DNA of 64,000 bases from Rhodopseudomonas palustris (GCF_007005445.1 NZ_CP041387.1:1488001-1552000), one strand, 5' to 3'. Numbered from the stretch's first letter, positions 45,658 to 54,145 are shown. Notes: generated from the letters alone by a model not told the origin. Numbers and translations are program-made.

Positions 45658-48294
45658 TTATTTCGGCGGCGGCTCGGGCCGCGCCGTGTGCTCCAGCGGC
45701 AATTCGGCTTCGCTCTCCGCGTGGTGATCTCGCCGCGGATGGGCCGCCTTCTTCCGAGGCCGGGAATGTTCGACCGCGTCGGTCATCAGCTTCTCGACGT
45801 CCGCGCTGTATTTCGGCAGCGGGCCGCTGGCCTCGGTAGGGTCGGCGCTGGCCGTCCCGGCATCGCTGGGGGCTGATGCCTGGGGCGAGGGGGGCGGCTG
45901 CTCCACCGGAGCGGGGCGCGCGTGCACCAGCACGTTCGGCAGGACGTCCGGCTCCAGCGCCTGCGGCACGGGTGCCGCTTCGGCGACCGTGTTGGCCGGC
46001 TCTGGGTCTGGCATCGGAGTCGTGGGTTCAGCCATTGCGACGACGATAGGCTCTGCTGCTGCAGGCTCGGTCGTTGCGGGCTTGGGCGTCGCGGGCTCGA
46101 GGGCGGCCGGTTCACTGTGAATCGGGTCGGGGCGGGGGGCCTCGACCGGGCGCAGCGCTTCGACGCCCGGCGTCTCTGCCGGCGCCGGTTCGACGCGCAG
46201 CGGTTCGACGCGCGCGGCGGATCCGGCGTCGGCCAGAACCTGACGGACCAGCTCGCGGGTGTTGAGGTCATCGACCGGAATGCTGTCGGGCCAGCGTAGG
46301 CTGCGTTCTGCGGCGGGCTCCAGACGCGATGCCCGCTCCTGAGCCGGGCTGTCAGTCGGGACTCGAACGCGCGGCGCAGTCTCGGCCGCGAAAGCCTCGC
46401 GTCTCGCCGCGCCGCGCCGCGGCATGATCAGGTTGCGGACGTCGATCTCGCTGGTCTCGTACTCCGGCTCGCCGAAGTCACGGCCGCCATAGTCGCGCAC
46501 CGCGTAATCGCGGGCGACGAATTGAGGCGGCGCGCGCCGGGCGGCTGCGCGCCGTGGCCGTTCGTCGTAGCGATCGTAGTCGTGGCGCCGGGCGAACTCG
46601 CGGCGATCGACGTCGCGATGCTCGAAATCGTCGTAGCCGTGATCGTAGTCGTCGCGGCCAGCATAGTGGCGCCATTCATAGGACCGGCGACCGTCACGGT
46701 GCCGCAGGTCGTCGTGCTCGGCATAGTCTTGACGGGATGCGTATTCGCGCGGCGCCGGGCCGTGGGCCTCGAAATCCCGTGGTCGCTCCGCCGGCCGCTG
46801 CGGTTCCGCCGCGCGGACCGGCTCGGGGGCGGCTGGTTGCGGCGCCGGTGGTTCGGCCGCAGCGGGCCGAGGCTGGGGTTGCGCGATCGAAACCGGCTCC
46901 AGCGTCATGGCGGGCAGGGTGATGGCGGCCATCGCGGGCGCCGGATCTGGCTTCGGTGCTTCGTCCTCGAGATCTTCGTTGTTCTCGATCCGCTGCCGGG
47001 CACGTTCGACCTCCGCCTGAATCTTGGCGGCGTAGACGCTGGGCGGCGAGAAGAAGATCTTGGCAACCACCGGCACGATTTCCAAGAAGATGATGAAGAA
47101 CCGTGTCATCCACGAGAACAGCGTCATGGTGGCGCCGTCACGCGGATCGTTCTTCAGCTCCTGATACGCGGCGATGCGGGTCAGCGGATCGAATTTGTCT
47201 TTCTTATCCTGGAAGTAGGAGTCCGCCATCACCTTCTTGCGGAAGTCGGCGACGCTCGCCGCCTTGTCGGTCTCGAACTGCTTGAGGTCGGCACGGGCGA
47301 CATCGATCCGTTGTTGCAGCGCATCGGCCCGCGCCTTGATCGCGGCGCGCTCCTGCTCGCGCGCGGCGAGCGCGTCGGCAGTGATCTTGGCCTGCACTGC
47401 GCGCAGGTCATCGCGGCGGGCGTGGAGCTGAGGAATTTCGGCCTCGCGCTCGGCGCGCTGGGCGAGGAACGCCTGACGCTGTTTCTTGGCGAATTCGTAG
47501 CGGGGGCCCACGCCGGGCCGCCCGGAATTGTTCGGAGCGGCTTTCAATCCGAACTCTTCGGCATTCATGTCGGCGGTGTAGCGCTGGATCGTCTTGTCGA
47601 TCTCGGCGATGTCGGCGCGGATCCCGGCCTCGCGGTCGGTGACCGACTTGATCTGCTTCTCGATATCCTCGGTGCGGGCCTGGGTACTCGGCTCCGGCTT
47701 CGGCTGCTCGGTGAGGGCGTCGCGGTGGAGTGCCTCGAGCTGCTCGATGTCGGCGAGCCGGCGTTTCGCCTCGGCGTTCAGACCGGCTTCAAAATTGGCG
47801 ATCTTGTCGTAGATCGGCTGGTTTGCGGCGACCCGGTCAGCCTCGATCTTCTCGTTGATGGTGGAGGAGAAGATCGCCAGCTCCAGAAACATCGCGATCA
47901 CCCAGGCCAGACCGAACGACAGCGCCAGCCGGATGCCGACTCGGACGAAGCGCCAGGCGGTCTGCTTGGCTTCGGCGCGCGACTGGATCGGCGCGTTGTT
48001 CCACAGCGTGCCCTGATAGAACCAGTCCGACTGGCACAGCGCGCGGTCGAACATCAGCACCGTCAGCGCGATCACCGTCGAGACCAGCAGCCGGGTCCAG
48101 ATATTGTCGATCATGTAGCCGGTGGCGTGAAACGACACACCGAGCACGACGATGAAGGACAGGCAGAGCGACGCGCCGAGATGGGCGGCCCACAATTTGT
48201 CGGAGGCCGGACAGCTCTGAAGGGTCTTGCGATCGACGCCAGCGATGATGCCAAGAACGCGTTGAATCATGGCCGCCCAGTTCTGCGGTGACAT
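45658..48294 (-). CDS. DUF4407 membrane/coiled-coil protein with disordered Tyr/Arg/Asp-rich tail
   Basis: An 878-residue protein. Residues 1-150 contain three hydrophobic segments (about 40-60, 68-85, 118-142), with MFDRALCQSDWFYQG in the DUF4407 pattern. Residues 145-380 are a long Glu/Arg/Lys/Ala-rich coiled coil, followed by a fourth membrane segment (about 391-415, TRFFIIFLEIVPVVAKIFFS). From about 430 to the end it is low-complexity: Pro/Ala/Glu stretches and, around 530-640, a cluster rich in Tyr, Arg, Asp and His (for example GRDDYDHGYDDFEHRDVDRR). DUF4407 proteins are of unknown function. The tail is much longer than in typical members (about 350-450 residues). Confidence 0.85.
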   Translation of the reverse strand: MSPQNWAAMIQRVLGIIAGVDRKTLQSCPASDKLWAAHLGASLCLSFIVVLGVSFHATGYMIDNIWTRLLVSTVIALTVLMFDRALCQSDWFYQGTLWNNAPIQSRAEAKQTAWRFVRVGIRLALSFGLAWVIAMFLELAIFSSTINEKIEADRVAANQPIYDKIANFEAGLNAEAKRRLADIEQLEALHRDALTEQPKPEPSTQARTEDIEKQIKSVTDREAGIRADIAEIDKTIQRYTADMNAEEFGLKAAPNNSGRPGVGPRYEFAKKQRQAFLAQRAEREAEIPQLHARRDDLRAVQAKITADALAAREQERAAIKARADALQQRIDVARADLKQFETDKAASVADFRKKVMADSYFQDKKDKFDPLTRIAAYQELKNDPRDGATMTLFSWMTRFFIIFLEIVPVVAKIFFSPPSVYAAKIQAEVERARQRIENNEDLEDEAPKPDPAPAMAAITLPAMTLEPVSIAQPQPRPAAAEPPAPQPAAPEPVRAAEPQRPAERPRDFEAHGPAPREYASRQDYAEHDDLRHRDGRRSYEWRHYAGRDDYDHGYDDFEHRDVDRREFARRHDYDRYDERPRRAAARRAPPQFVARDYAVRDYGGRDFGEPEYETSEIDVRNLIMPRRGAARREAFAAETAPRVRVPTDSPAQERASRLEPAAERSLRWPDSIPVDDLNTRELVRQVLADAGSAARVEPLRVEPAPAETPGVEALRPVEAPRPDPIHSEPAALEPATPKPATTEPAAAEPIVVAMAEPTTPMPDPEPANTVAEAAPVPQALEPDVLPNVLVHARPAPVEQPPPSPQASAPSDAGTASADPTEASGPLPKYSADVEKLMTDAVEHSRPRKKAAHPRRDHHAESEAELPLEHTARPEPPPK

Positions 48295-48859
48295 GCGCCG
48301 CGGTTTGGTGGTGACAGGTCGGCCGAGTCTAACAGAGCGTAAACAAATTCAATACGAGTCGAGCTTCGGGCACCGCGTCAGCAGGCTCCGATGCGGTCTC
48401 AGAAATCGCTGCTAAGTGCAGGTGATCGATTGCGAAGTTGCTGATCTCCTGGGCCCGATGGAGGGCCGGTGCAGTCCTCATTATTTTGTCGTGACCGCGG
48501 GTTCCAATGGGGGTGTCCATTCCTCGATTACCACTCTGTATCGACGACGCACGGCTCGATTTCGCTTCATCGGGTTGAAGTGATTCGCGAGCGGCCGGGG
48601 TGTGGAGGCGACGCCGGCATGGTCCGGCAGGCCGAAGGCGTTGCGAATTCTGTGGACGAGACGAGGCCGGGACGGCGTCGCCTCCCGGCCGGCCCGTTGT
48701 TCGGGGCATTGCGGCGCGGCGGTTGCCGGGACCGTGCGGAATGGACGGTTGCCTGTCCGCCCCTGAAGTGATTTATGACGGCCGTGTGACGCGTCGGGGC
48801 GCCCCGTTTCGGACGGGTGGGCCTTTGGAATTCGTGTCACGTCAACCGGATAGCTCCCG
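48295..48859. other. Intergenic stretch between DUF4407 and DUF47 genes
   Basis: 565 bases. It should contain the divergent promoters for both genes. Near 48336-48356 an AT-richer patch (agcgtaaacaaattcaatac) is on the DUF4407 side. No gene or known RNA element was recognised. Confidence 0.5.
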
Positions 48860-49504
48860 ATGCTACGATACTTTCGAGCCTTTCTGCCCAAGGAAGAGAG
48901 GTTCTTCGACCTGTTCGCCCAGCATACCAATACCGTGGTGCAGGGGGCTCAGGCGCTGCAGGACATGCTGCGCGGCGGCGACGAAACCCTGGTGCACTGC
49001 CAGCGCGTCAGCCATTTCGAATCGGAGGCCGACAGCATCACCCGCGAGGTGCTGACCGCGGTGCGCCGGACCTTCATCACCCCGTTCGACCGGGTCGACA
49101 TCAAGAACCTGATCACCTCGATGGACGACGCCATCGACCAGATGCAGCAGACCGCCAAGGCGGTGATGCTGTTCGAGGTTCGGGAATTCGAGCCGCCGAT
49201 GCGCGAGATCGGGGCGCTATTGGTCGAAAGCGCCAATCTGGTCGGTCGCGCGGTGCCGCTGATGCAATCGATCGGGCCGAACCTGCAGATGCTGACGGCG
49301 ATGACCGAGGAGATCACCAAGCTGGAAGGCCGGGTCGACGATCTCCACGACATCGGGCTGAAGGAGCTGTTCCTCAAGCACCGCAACGCCAACACCATGG
49401 ATTACATCGTCGGCGCCGAGATCTACGACCATCTGGAGAAGGTCGCCGACCGTTTCGACGACGTCGCCAACGAGATCAATTCCATCGTCATCGAGCAGGT
49501 CTAG
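48860..49504 (+). CDS. DUF47 (PhoU-like) accessory protein of Pit transporter
   Basis: A 214-residue helical protein of the DUF47/PhoU_div family. MLRYFRAFLPKEERFFDLFA is the typical start; VRRTFITPFDRVDIKNLITS and EIYDHLEKVADRFDDVANEI contain the metal-binding E/DxxxD-type motifs of PhoU-like proteins. It is followed by pit after 14 bases, the standard order. It probably gates or regulates phosphate flux through Pit. The start ATG at 48860 lacks a strong RBS. Confidence 0.92.
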   Translation: MLRYFRAFLPKEERFFDLFAQHTNTVVQGAQALQDMLRGGDETLVHCQRVSHFESEADSITREVLTAVRRTFITPFDRVDIKNLITSMDDAIDQMQQTAKAVMLFEVREFEPPMREIGALLVESANLVGRAVPLMQSIGPNLQMLTAMTEEITKLEGRVDDLHDIGLKELFLKHRNANTMDYIVGAEIYDHLEKVADRFDDVANEINSIVIEQV

Positions 49505-49518
49505 GGCAGGGGCCGCAC

Positions 49519-50529
49519 GTGGACGCATCGCTCGGGCTGCCCATCCTGGTCGGGTTGATCGCCGTCGCGCTGCTGTTCGATTTCTTGAACGGCCTGCACG
49601 ACGCCGCCAACTCGATCGCCACCATCGTCTCGACCCGGGTGCTGCGGCCGCATTACGCGGTGTTCTGGGCGGCGTTCTTCAATTTCATCGCCTTCATGGT
49701 GTTCGGCCTGCACGTCGCCAACACCATCGGAACCGGTATCATCGAACCCGATGTGATCGACGCCGCGGTGATCTTCGCGGCGCTGACCGGGGCGATCGTC
49801 TGGAACCTGGTGACCTGGGGGCTCGGCATCCCGTCCAGCTCGTCGCACGCGCTGATCGGCGGCCTGCTCGGCGCCGGCCTCGCCAAGGCCGGACTGTCGG
49901 CCGCGGTGTGGAGCGGGCTGACCAAGGCGCTGCTGGCGATCGTGCTGTCGCCGCTGGTCGGATTCCTGCTGGCCTTGGTGCTGGTCGCGATCGTGTCGTG
50001 GGCGTCGGTGCGCTCGACGCCATTTGCCGTCGACCGTGCCTTCCGTATCCTGCAATTCGCCTCCGCGTCGCTGTACTCGCTCGGCCACGGCGGTAACGAC
50101 GCCCAGAAGACCATGGGCATCATCGCTGTGCTGCTCTACTCGCAAGGCTATCTCGGCAGCGAGTTCTCGGTGCCGTTCTGGGTGGTGCTGTCGTGCCAGG
50201 CGGCGATGGCGCTCGGCACCCTGATGGGCGGCTGGCGGATCGTCCGCACCATGGGCCTGCGCATCACCAAGCTGACGCCGATGCAGGGCTTCTGCGCTGA
50301 AACCGGCGGCGCCGCGACGCTGTTCACCGCGACCTTCCTCGGCGTGCCGGTGTCGACCACCCACACCATCACCGGCGCGATCGTCGGCGTCGGCGCGGCT
50401 CGGCGGATGTCGGCGGTGCGCTGGAACGTGGCGAGTTCGATCGTCTATGCCTGGGTCATCACCATCCCGGCCTCGGCGATCGTGGCGGCGGCGGCATATT
50501 GGGCGACCAAACTGCTGCCGACGTTCTGA
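49519..50529 (+). CDS. pit: Low-affinity inorganic phosphate transporter
   Basis: A 336-residue inner-membrane protein with about ten hydrophobic segments. The two PiT repeat signatures are FLNGLHDAANSIATIVSTRV near the N-terminus and LGHGGNDAQKTMGIIAVLLY in the second half; each has the conserved (H/N)DxxN/Q pattern that binds metal phosphate. It imports phosphate, as metal-phosphate complex, using the proton gradient. The GTG at 49519 begins MDASLGLPILVGLIAVALLF. Its stop codon lies within a hairpin shared with the convergent sugE. Confidence 0.94.
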   Translation: MDASLGLPILVGLIAVALLFDFLNGLHDAANSIATIVSTRVLRPHYAVFWAAFFNFIAFMVFGLHVANTIGTGIIEPDVIDAAVIFAALTGAIVWNLVTWGLGIPSSSSHALIGGLLGAGLAKAGLSAAVWSGLTKALLAIVLSPLVGFLLALVLVAIVSWASVRSTPFAVDRAFRILQFASASLYSLGHGGNDAQKTMGIIAVLLYSQGYLGSEFSVPFWVVLSCQAAMALGTLMGGWRIVRTMGLRITKLTPMQGFCAETGGAATLFTATFLGVPVSTTHTITGAIVGVGAARRMSAVRWNVASSIVYAWVITIPASAIVAAAAYWATKLLPTF

Positions 50530-50548
50530 CGGGCCGGCCCTCCGTCAG
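50526..50548. terminator. Bidirectional hairpin between pit and sugE stops
   Basis: ctgacgg and ccgtcag pair over a 9-base loop; each arm contains one gene's stop codon (pit TGA, sugE TGA). No T-run follows, so its role as terminator is uncertain. Confidence 0.4.
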
Positions 50549-50859
50549 CCGACCAGCTTGAGCCCGACGATGCCGGCGACGATCAGGCCGATGCAGGACA
50601 GGCGGGCAACGGTGGCCGGATCGCCGAACAGCATGATGCCGAGCGCGGCGGTGCCGACCGCGCCGATGCCGCTCCAGATCGCGTAAGCGGTGCCGATCGG
50701 CAGCGTCTTGAGAGCAAGCCCGAGCAGCGCGACGCTGGCGACCATCGCCGACACGGTGAGCGCCGTCGGCACCAGCCGGGTGAAGCCTTCGGTGTATTTC
50801 AGGCCGAGCGCCCAGCCGATCTCCATCAGGCCGGCGACGAACAGATAGAACCAGGCCAT
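50545..50859 (-). CDS. sugE: SMR family exporter, SugE/Gdx-like (guanidinium)
   Basis: A 104-residue four-helix small multidrug resistance protein. [20 protein letters not shown] carries the essential Glu of helix 1 (about residue 13), and [20 protein letters not shown] is the SugE-type continuation. [20 protein letters not shown] is the conserved helix 3 region. The SugE/Gdx group exports guanidinium in exchange for protons. The start ATG at 50859 has AAGGAGG 4 bases upstream; an in-frame ATG six codons earlier is less likely. The leader holds a guanidine-II riboswitch, which supports the guanidinium role. Confidence 0.93.
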   Translation of the reverse strand: MAWFYLFVAGLMEIGWALGLKYTEGFTRLVPTALTVSAMVASVALLGLALKTLPIGTAYAIWSGIGAVGTAALGIMLFGDPATVARLSCIGLIVAGIVGLKLVG

Positions 50860-50944
50860 GGCGGCCTCCTTGCGCACGTCCGGTCAATTTTGAGGAGGCC
50901 ATCCAGCGGGATGGCGCGCCGGCCCGATGCGCGGTCTTCGAGGA

Positions 50945-50988
50945 GGCCGGGTCGTCCCGGCCGAAAAGGTGATTTTGAGGTCGTCCTC
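50945..50988 (-). promoter_or_regulatory. Guanidine-II (mini-ykkC) riboswitch upstream of sugE
   Basis: Read on the minus strand, two hairpins have identical ACGA tetraloops: P1 GAGG-ACGA-CCTC (50988-50977) and P2 GGCCGGG-ACGA-CCCGGCC (50962-50945), with a 14-base linker. Two hairpins with ACGR loops are the defining feature of mini-ykkC, now guanidine-II, where the loops pair with each other and bind guanidinium. A TATAGG-like -10 (50999-50994) sits just upstream of P1. The sequence GGCCTCCT, complementary to the SD AGGAGGCC (50870-50863), occurs twice downstream of P1: at 50948-50941, sharing its GGCC with the P2 3' strand, and at 50900-50893. Forming P2 with ligand would remove the first anti-SD, a plausible translational ON switch. 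Confidence 0.85.
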
Positions 50989-51089
50989 GAACCCCTATAT
51001 GAGGGACGCCGCTGCGCCGCGCAACTGCGGGCGCCACGACCCGCCGGAAGCCCTTGATCGCGCCGGCTTTCCCTGCCACAGGCTGATGA

Positions 51090-52715
51090 ATGTCCGACAC
51101 CGCTGTTCCGGCCGAAGCGCCGTCCTCGACCCCGTCTTCGCTCGCCCATGAAGTGGCGCGGCGGCGCACCTTTGCGATCATTTCGCATCCCGACGCCGGC
51201 AAGACCACGCTGACCGAAAAGCTGCTGCTGTTCGGCGGCGCGATCAATCTTGCCGGCCAGGTCAAGGCCAAGGGCGAGCGCCGCAACACCCGCTCGGACT
51301 GGATGAAGATCGAGCGCGACCGCGGCATCTCGGTGGTCACCTCGGTGATGACCTTCGAGTTCGACGGGTTGGTGTTCAACCTGCTCGACACTCCGGGCCA
51401 CGAGGACTTCTCGGAAGACACCTACCGGACGCTGACCGCGGTCGATTCCGCCGTGATGGTGATCGACGCCGCCAAGGGCATCGAGGCGCGCACCCGGAAG
51501 CTGTTCGAGGTCTGCCGGCTGCGCGACATTCCGATCATCACCTTCATCAACAAGATGGACCGCGAGACCCGCGACATCTTCGATCTGCTCGACGAAATCG
51601 AGAAGACGCTGGCGCTCGACACCACCCCGATGACCTGGCCGGTCGGGCGCGGCCGCGACTTCCTCGGCACCTACGACGTGCTCGACGGCGGCGTGCGCCT
51701 GCTCGAAGGCGGCGGCGCCAAGACCGGCGCGGCCGAGCAGATCACGATCGAAGAACTCGGCAAGCGCCATCCCAATCTCGACGTCGCCGCGGTCAAGGAA
51801 GAGCTGGAGCTCGCCACCGAAGCCTGCAAGCCGTTCGATCTCGAGGCGTTTCGCGAAGGCCATCTGACGCCGGTGTATTTCGGCTCGGCGCTGCGCAATT
51901 TCGGCGTCGGCGATTTGCTGCAGGGGCTCGGCCGCTACGCGCCGCCGCCGCGCGCGCAGGAGAGCAATGCCCGCAAGATCGCCGCCGACGAGCCGAAGAT
52001 GAGCGCCTTCGTGTTCAAGATCCAGGCCAACATGGATCCGAACCACCGCGACCGCATCGCGTTCGCCCGGCTGTGCTCCGGCAAGCTGACCCGCGGCATG
52101 AAGGCCAAGCTGGTGCGCACCGGCAAGGCGATGCCGCTGTCGAGCCCGCAATTCTTCTTCGCCCAGGATCGCTCCGTGGCGGACGAAGCCTTCGCCGGCG
52201 ACGTCGTCGGCATTCCCAACCACGGTAGCTTGCGGATCGGCGACACCCTGACCGAGGGCGAGGACGTCACCTTCGTCGGCGTGCCTTCCTTCGCGCCGGA
52301 AATCGTCCGCCGCGTCCGGCTGACCGATGCGATGAAGGCCAAGAAGCTGAAAGAGGCGCTGCAGCAGATGTCGGAAGAGGGCGTGGTGCAGGTGTTCCGC
52401 CCGCGCGACGGCGCCCCGGCGCTGGTCGGCGTCGTCGGCCCGCTGCAGCTCGACGTGCTGAAAGCCCGGCTCGCCGCCGAGTATCAGCTCCCGGTCGATT
52501 TCGAAGTCTCCGAATTCCAGCTCGCACGCTGGATCTCCTCCGACGACCGCAAGAAGCTCGAGACCTTCATCGCCAACAACGGCTCGTCGATCGCCGACGA
52601 CGTCGACGGCGATCCGGTGTACCTCGCCAAGAACGAATTCTATCTCGGCTACACCCGCGACCGCGCCGAGGGCATCGTGTTCTCGGAAATCAAGGACGTG
52701 AAGAAGACGGGGTGA
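51090..52715 (+). CDS. prfC: Peptide chain release factor 3
   Basis: A 541-residue translational GTPase. After a 20-residue Ser/Ala/Pro lead it has G1 ISHPDAGKTTLTEKLLLFGG, the switch region DWMKIERDRGISVVTSVMTF, G3 LLDTPGHEDFSEDTYRTLTA and G4 FINKMDRE. RF3 recycles RF1/RF2 from the ribosome after peptide release. The sequence DFSEDTYRTL distinguishes RF3 from EF-G and LepA. The start ATG at 51090 has no strong RBS and lies 230 bases from the divergent sugE start. A repeat follows the stop. Confidence 0.96.
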   Translation: MSDTAVPAEAPSSTPSSLAHEVARRRTFAIISHPDAGKTTLTEKLLLFGGAINLAGQVKAKGERRNTRSDWMKIERDRGISVVTSVMTFEFDGLVFNLLDTPGHEDFSEDTYRTLTAVDSAVMVIDAAKGIEARTRKLFEVCRLRDIPIITFINKMDRETRDIFDLLDEIEKTLALDTTPMTWPVGRGRDFLGTYDVLDGGVRLLEGGGAKTGAAEQITIEELGKRHPNLDVAAVKEELELATEACKPFDLEAFREGHLTPVYFGSALRNFGVGDLLQGLGRYAPPPRAQESNARKIAADEPKMSAFVFKIQANMDPNHRDRIAFARLCSGKLTRGMKAKLVRTGKAMPLSSPQFFFAQDRSVADEAFAGDVVGIPNHGSLRIGDTLTEGEDVTFVGVPSFAPEIVRRVRLTDAMKAKKLKEALQQMSEEGVVQVFRPRDGAPALVGVVGPLQLDVLKARLAAEYQLPVDFEVSEFQLARWISSDDRKKLETFIANNGSSIADDVDGDPVYLAKNEFYLGYTRDRAEGIVFSEIKDVKKTG

Positions 52716-52740
52716 GGCGGATCGCGTTCCTCCCCCCGAT

Positions 52741-52853
52741 CGTCATCCCCGCGCAGGCGGGGATCCAGTATCGCAGCGCGACCGAGATGAGCATCGGACT
52801 CTGCATCGAGCGCCCTGGGCTACTGGATCGTCCGGACAAGCCGGACGATGACA
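52741..52853. repeat. Extragenic palindrome, cgtcatccc-ggatccagta family
   Basis: Opens cgtcatccccgcgcaggcgg then ggatccagtatcgcagcg; closes ctactggatcgtccggacaa and gccggacgatgac. Second copy of the family at 14979. Confidence 0.8.
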
Positions 52854-53000
52854 GCGGAATGCGGGGCGAGCGCTGTGCGTCACAGCAATATTCCGCTTGA
52901 GCTGCGACGTCCGCTTCACATGTCAAACAGCCACAAATCCACGTCCTCGCGGCGCAATGCGCCCGAGCTTTGCCCGAAGAGCCGCCCCGAAGTGAGGGGC

Positions 53001-53284
53001 GGTGGCGCGCCGCAAGACGCGGCGTTGGTAGTGTCGCGATCCGGCCTTCGCCCGCGCGAGCGGCGAAGATCGCGAACCGCGCGTCGCCTTGCGGCGCGCC
53101 ACCCCGGCGGTTTTTGGCTGAAGGACCGCTCTTCCGGGATACGGCGAGCTTGCGGGCTTTCCCCGGCCTCTACCGCACCCGTCCAGCCTCTGAAGCGGCG
53201 GCCGCTCGTAGTAGCGGCGGACGGTGACCCTCAGCCTCCCGGACGCGTGGGTGCGAGCCACGACGCGCAGGACGCCGTATCCCG
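53001..53284. other. Highly structured noncoding element (candidate repeat or RNA)
   Basis: Two long hairpin domains. Domain A: ggtggcgcgccgcaag (53001-53016) is the exact reverse complement of cttgcggcgcgccacc (53088-53103), with an inner cttcgcc/ggcgaag stem and cgcgat/atcgcg pair. Domain B: cgggatacggcg (53135-53146) pairs exactly with cgccgtatcccg (53273-53284), with inner ccgtcc/ggacgg (53179-53184/53219-53224). A further ccgcccc/ggggcgg stem at 52982-53002 overlaps domain A by two bases. No convincing gene is present. The ggcgttggtagtgtcgcg block recalls intergenic sequence I associate with Bradyrhizobium, but I could not verify that. Confidence 0.55.
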
Positions 53285-53409
53285 CTCCGCCTCGCAAGCG
53301 CCCTCGAGAAGCGCCCCTCGCGAACGAGATGGATAGGAATATAAGCCGAGGTGGCGGGCTTGTCAACCGATCTGAATGCGCGTTTCCTGCGCTGTCAGGC
53401 TTGAAATCC

Positions 53410-53431
53410 ATTTATATAGTTATTTATATAG
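53410..53431 (+). promoter_or_regulatory. AT-rich direct repeat upstream of toxin-antitoxin operon
   Basis: atttatatag occurs twice, at 53410-53419 and 53422-53431, 12 bases apart and ending 7 bases before the toxin's GTG. In GC-rich surroundings this is striking. It could contain the -10 element and an operator for autoregulation by the XRE antitoxin. Confidence 0.5.
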
Positions 53432-53438
53432 GCCGGCT

Positions 53439-53813
53439 GTGTCCGACGATCTTCCGAAGCGCTTGGTCTGGATCGCATCCAGCCGCCGCGACATGCAGAC
53501 TCTTCCGAAGAGCATTCGCCGGAGCTTCGGCACGGCGCTGTTCGCGGCGCAGATGGGCGTAGCGCCGCCCATCGCCAAGGTGCTGAAGGGGTTCGGCGGC
53601 GCCGGCGTGTTGGAGTTGATTGAAGACGATCGCAGCGGGACGTACCGCGCGGTCTATACGGTGCGCTTCGCGACGGCGGTCTACGTACTACACGTTTTCC
53701 AGAAGAAGTCGAAACAGGGCATCGCGACACCGCATCAAGATATCGAGCTGGTCCGATCGCGATTGAAGGTCGCTGAAGAATTGCACAGGAAGGCCGACCA
53801 TGAAAACTCATGA
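53439..53813 (+). CDS. HigB/Gp49-like (RelE-superfamily) toxin
   Basis: A 124-residue protein of the phage-derived Gp49-like/HigB family. KRLVWIASSRRDMQTLPKSI is the N-terminal block, GVLELIEDDRSGTYRAVYTV the central strand pair with conserved Arg, and YVLHVFQKKSKQGIATPHQD the C-terminal strand and basic patch. Members are ribosome-dependent mRNA interferases. GTG at 53439 is the start consistent with family length. It precedes and overlaps the antitoxin gene by 14 bases, the toxin-first order of higBA systems. Confidence 0.88.
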   Translation: MSDDLPKRLVWIASSRRDMQTLPKSIRRSFGTALFAAQMGVAPPIAKVLKGFGGAGVLELIEDDRSGTYRAVYTVRFATAVYVLHVFQKKSKQGIATPHQDIELVRSRLKVAEELHRKADHENS

Positions 53814-54132
53814 AATCAGCAGCGGCAACGTATTCGCCGATCTCGGCTTTGCCGACTCCGAACAGGAATTGGTTAAGGCCAAGCTGACGGTGCAGATCTA
53901 CAAACTTCTCTCCGAACGCTGCATGACGCAGGGGGCGGCGGCGAAGCTTCTCGGCACCACGCAGCCGCAAGTCTCGGCGCTGATGCGCTGTCGGCCGACG
54001 TCGATCTCGGTCGGACGACTGATGGAATTTCTGACTCTGCTTGGGCAGGACGTGCAGGTCACTGTGAAGCCCGCTCCGCGCCGGAAAGCGGCGGGCGGGG
54101 CGGGGCGTTTGTCGGTCGTGGTGCAGGCTTAG
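53800..54132 (+). CDS. HigA-like XRE antitoxin
   Basis: A 110-residue antitoxin with a helix-turn-helix domain: LTVQIYKLLSERCMTQGAAA, KLLGTTQPQVSALMRCRPTS, then ISVGRLMEFLTLLGQDVQVT, the HTH_37/HigA2 pattern. It should bind the toxin and repress the operon. A Lys/Arg/Gly-rich tail follows. Reading frame overlaps the toxin by 14 bases. Convergent with the SRPBCC gene. Confidence 0.9.
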   Translation: MKTHEISSGNVFADLGFADSEQELVKAKLTVQIYKLLSERCMTQGAAAKLLGTTQPQVSALMRCRPTSISVGRLMEFLTLLGQDVQVTVKPAPRRKAAGGAGRLSVVVQA

Positions 54133-54145
54133 AGGCGCGGCCCAA

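Noticed and set aside
52923..53411. 162-codon minus-strand ORF across the structured element
   Set aside because: Arg-rich, no RBS, and entirely made of inverted-repeat sequence; the base-pairing explains it better than coding.
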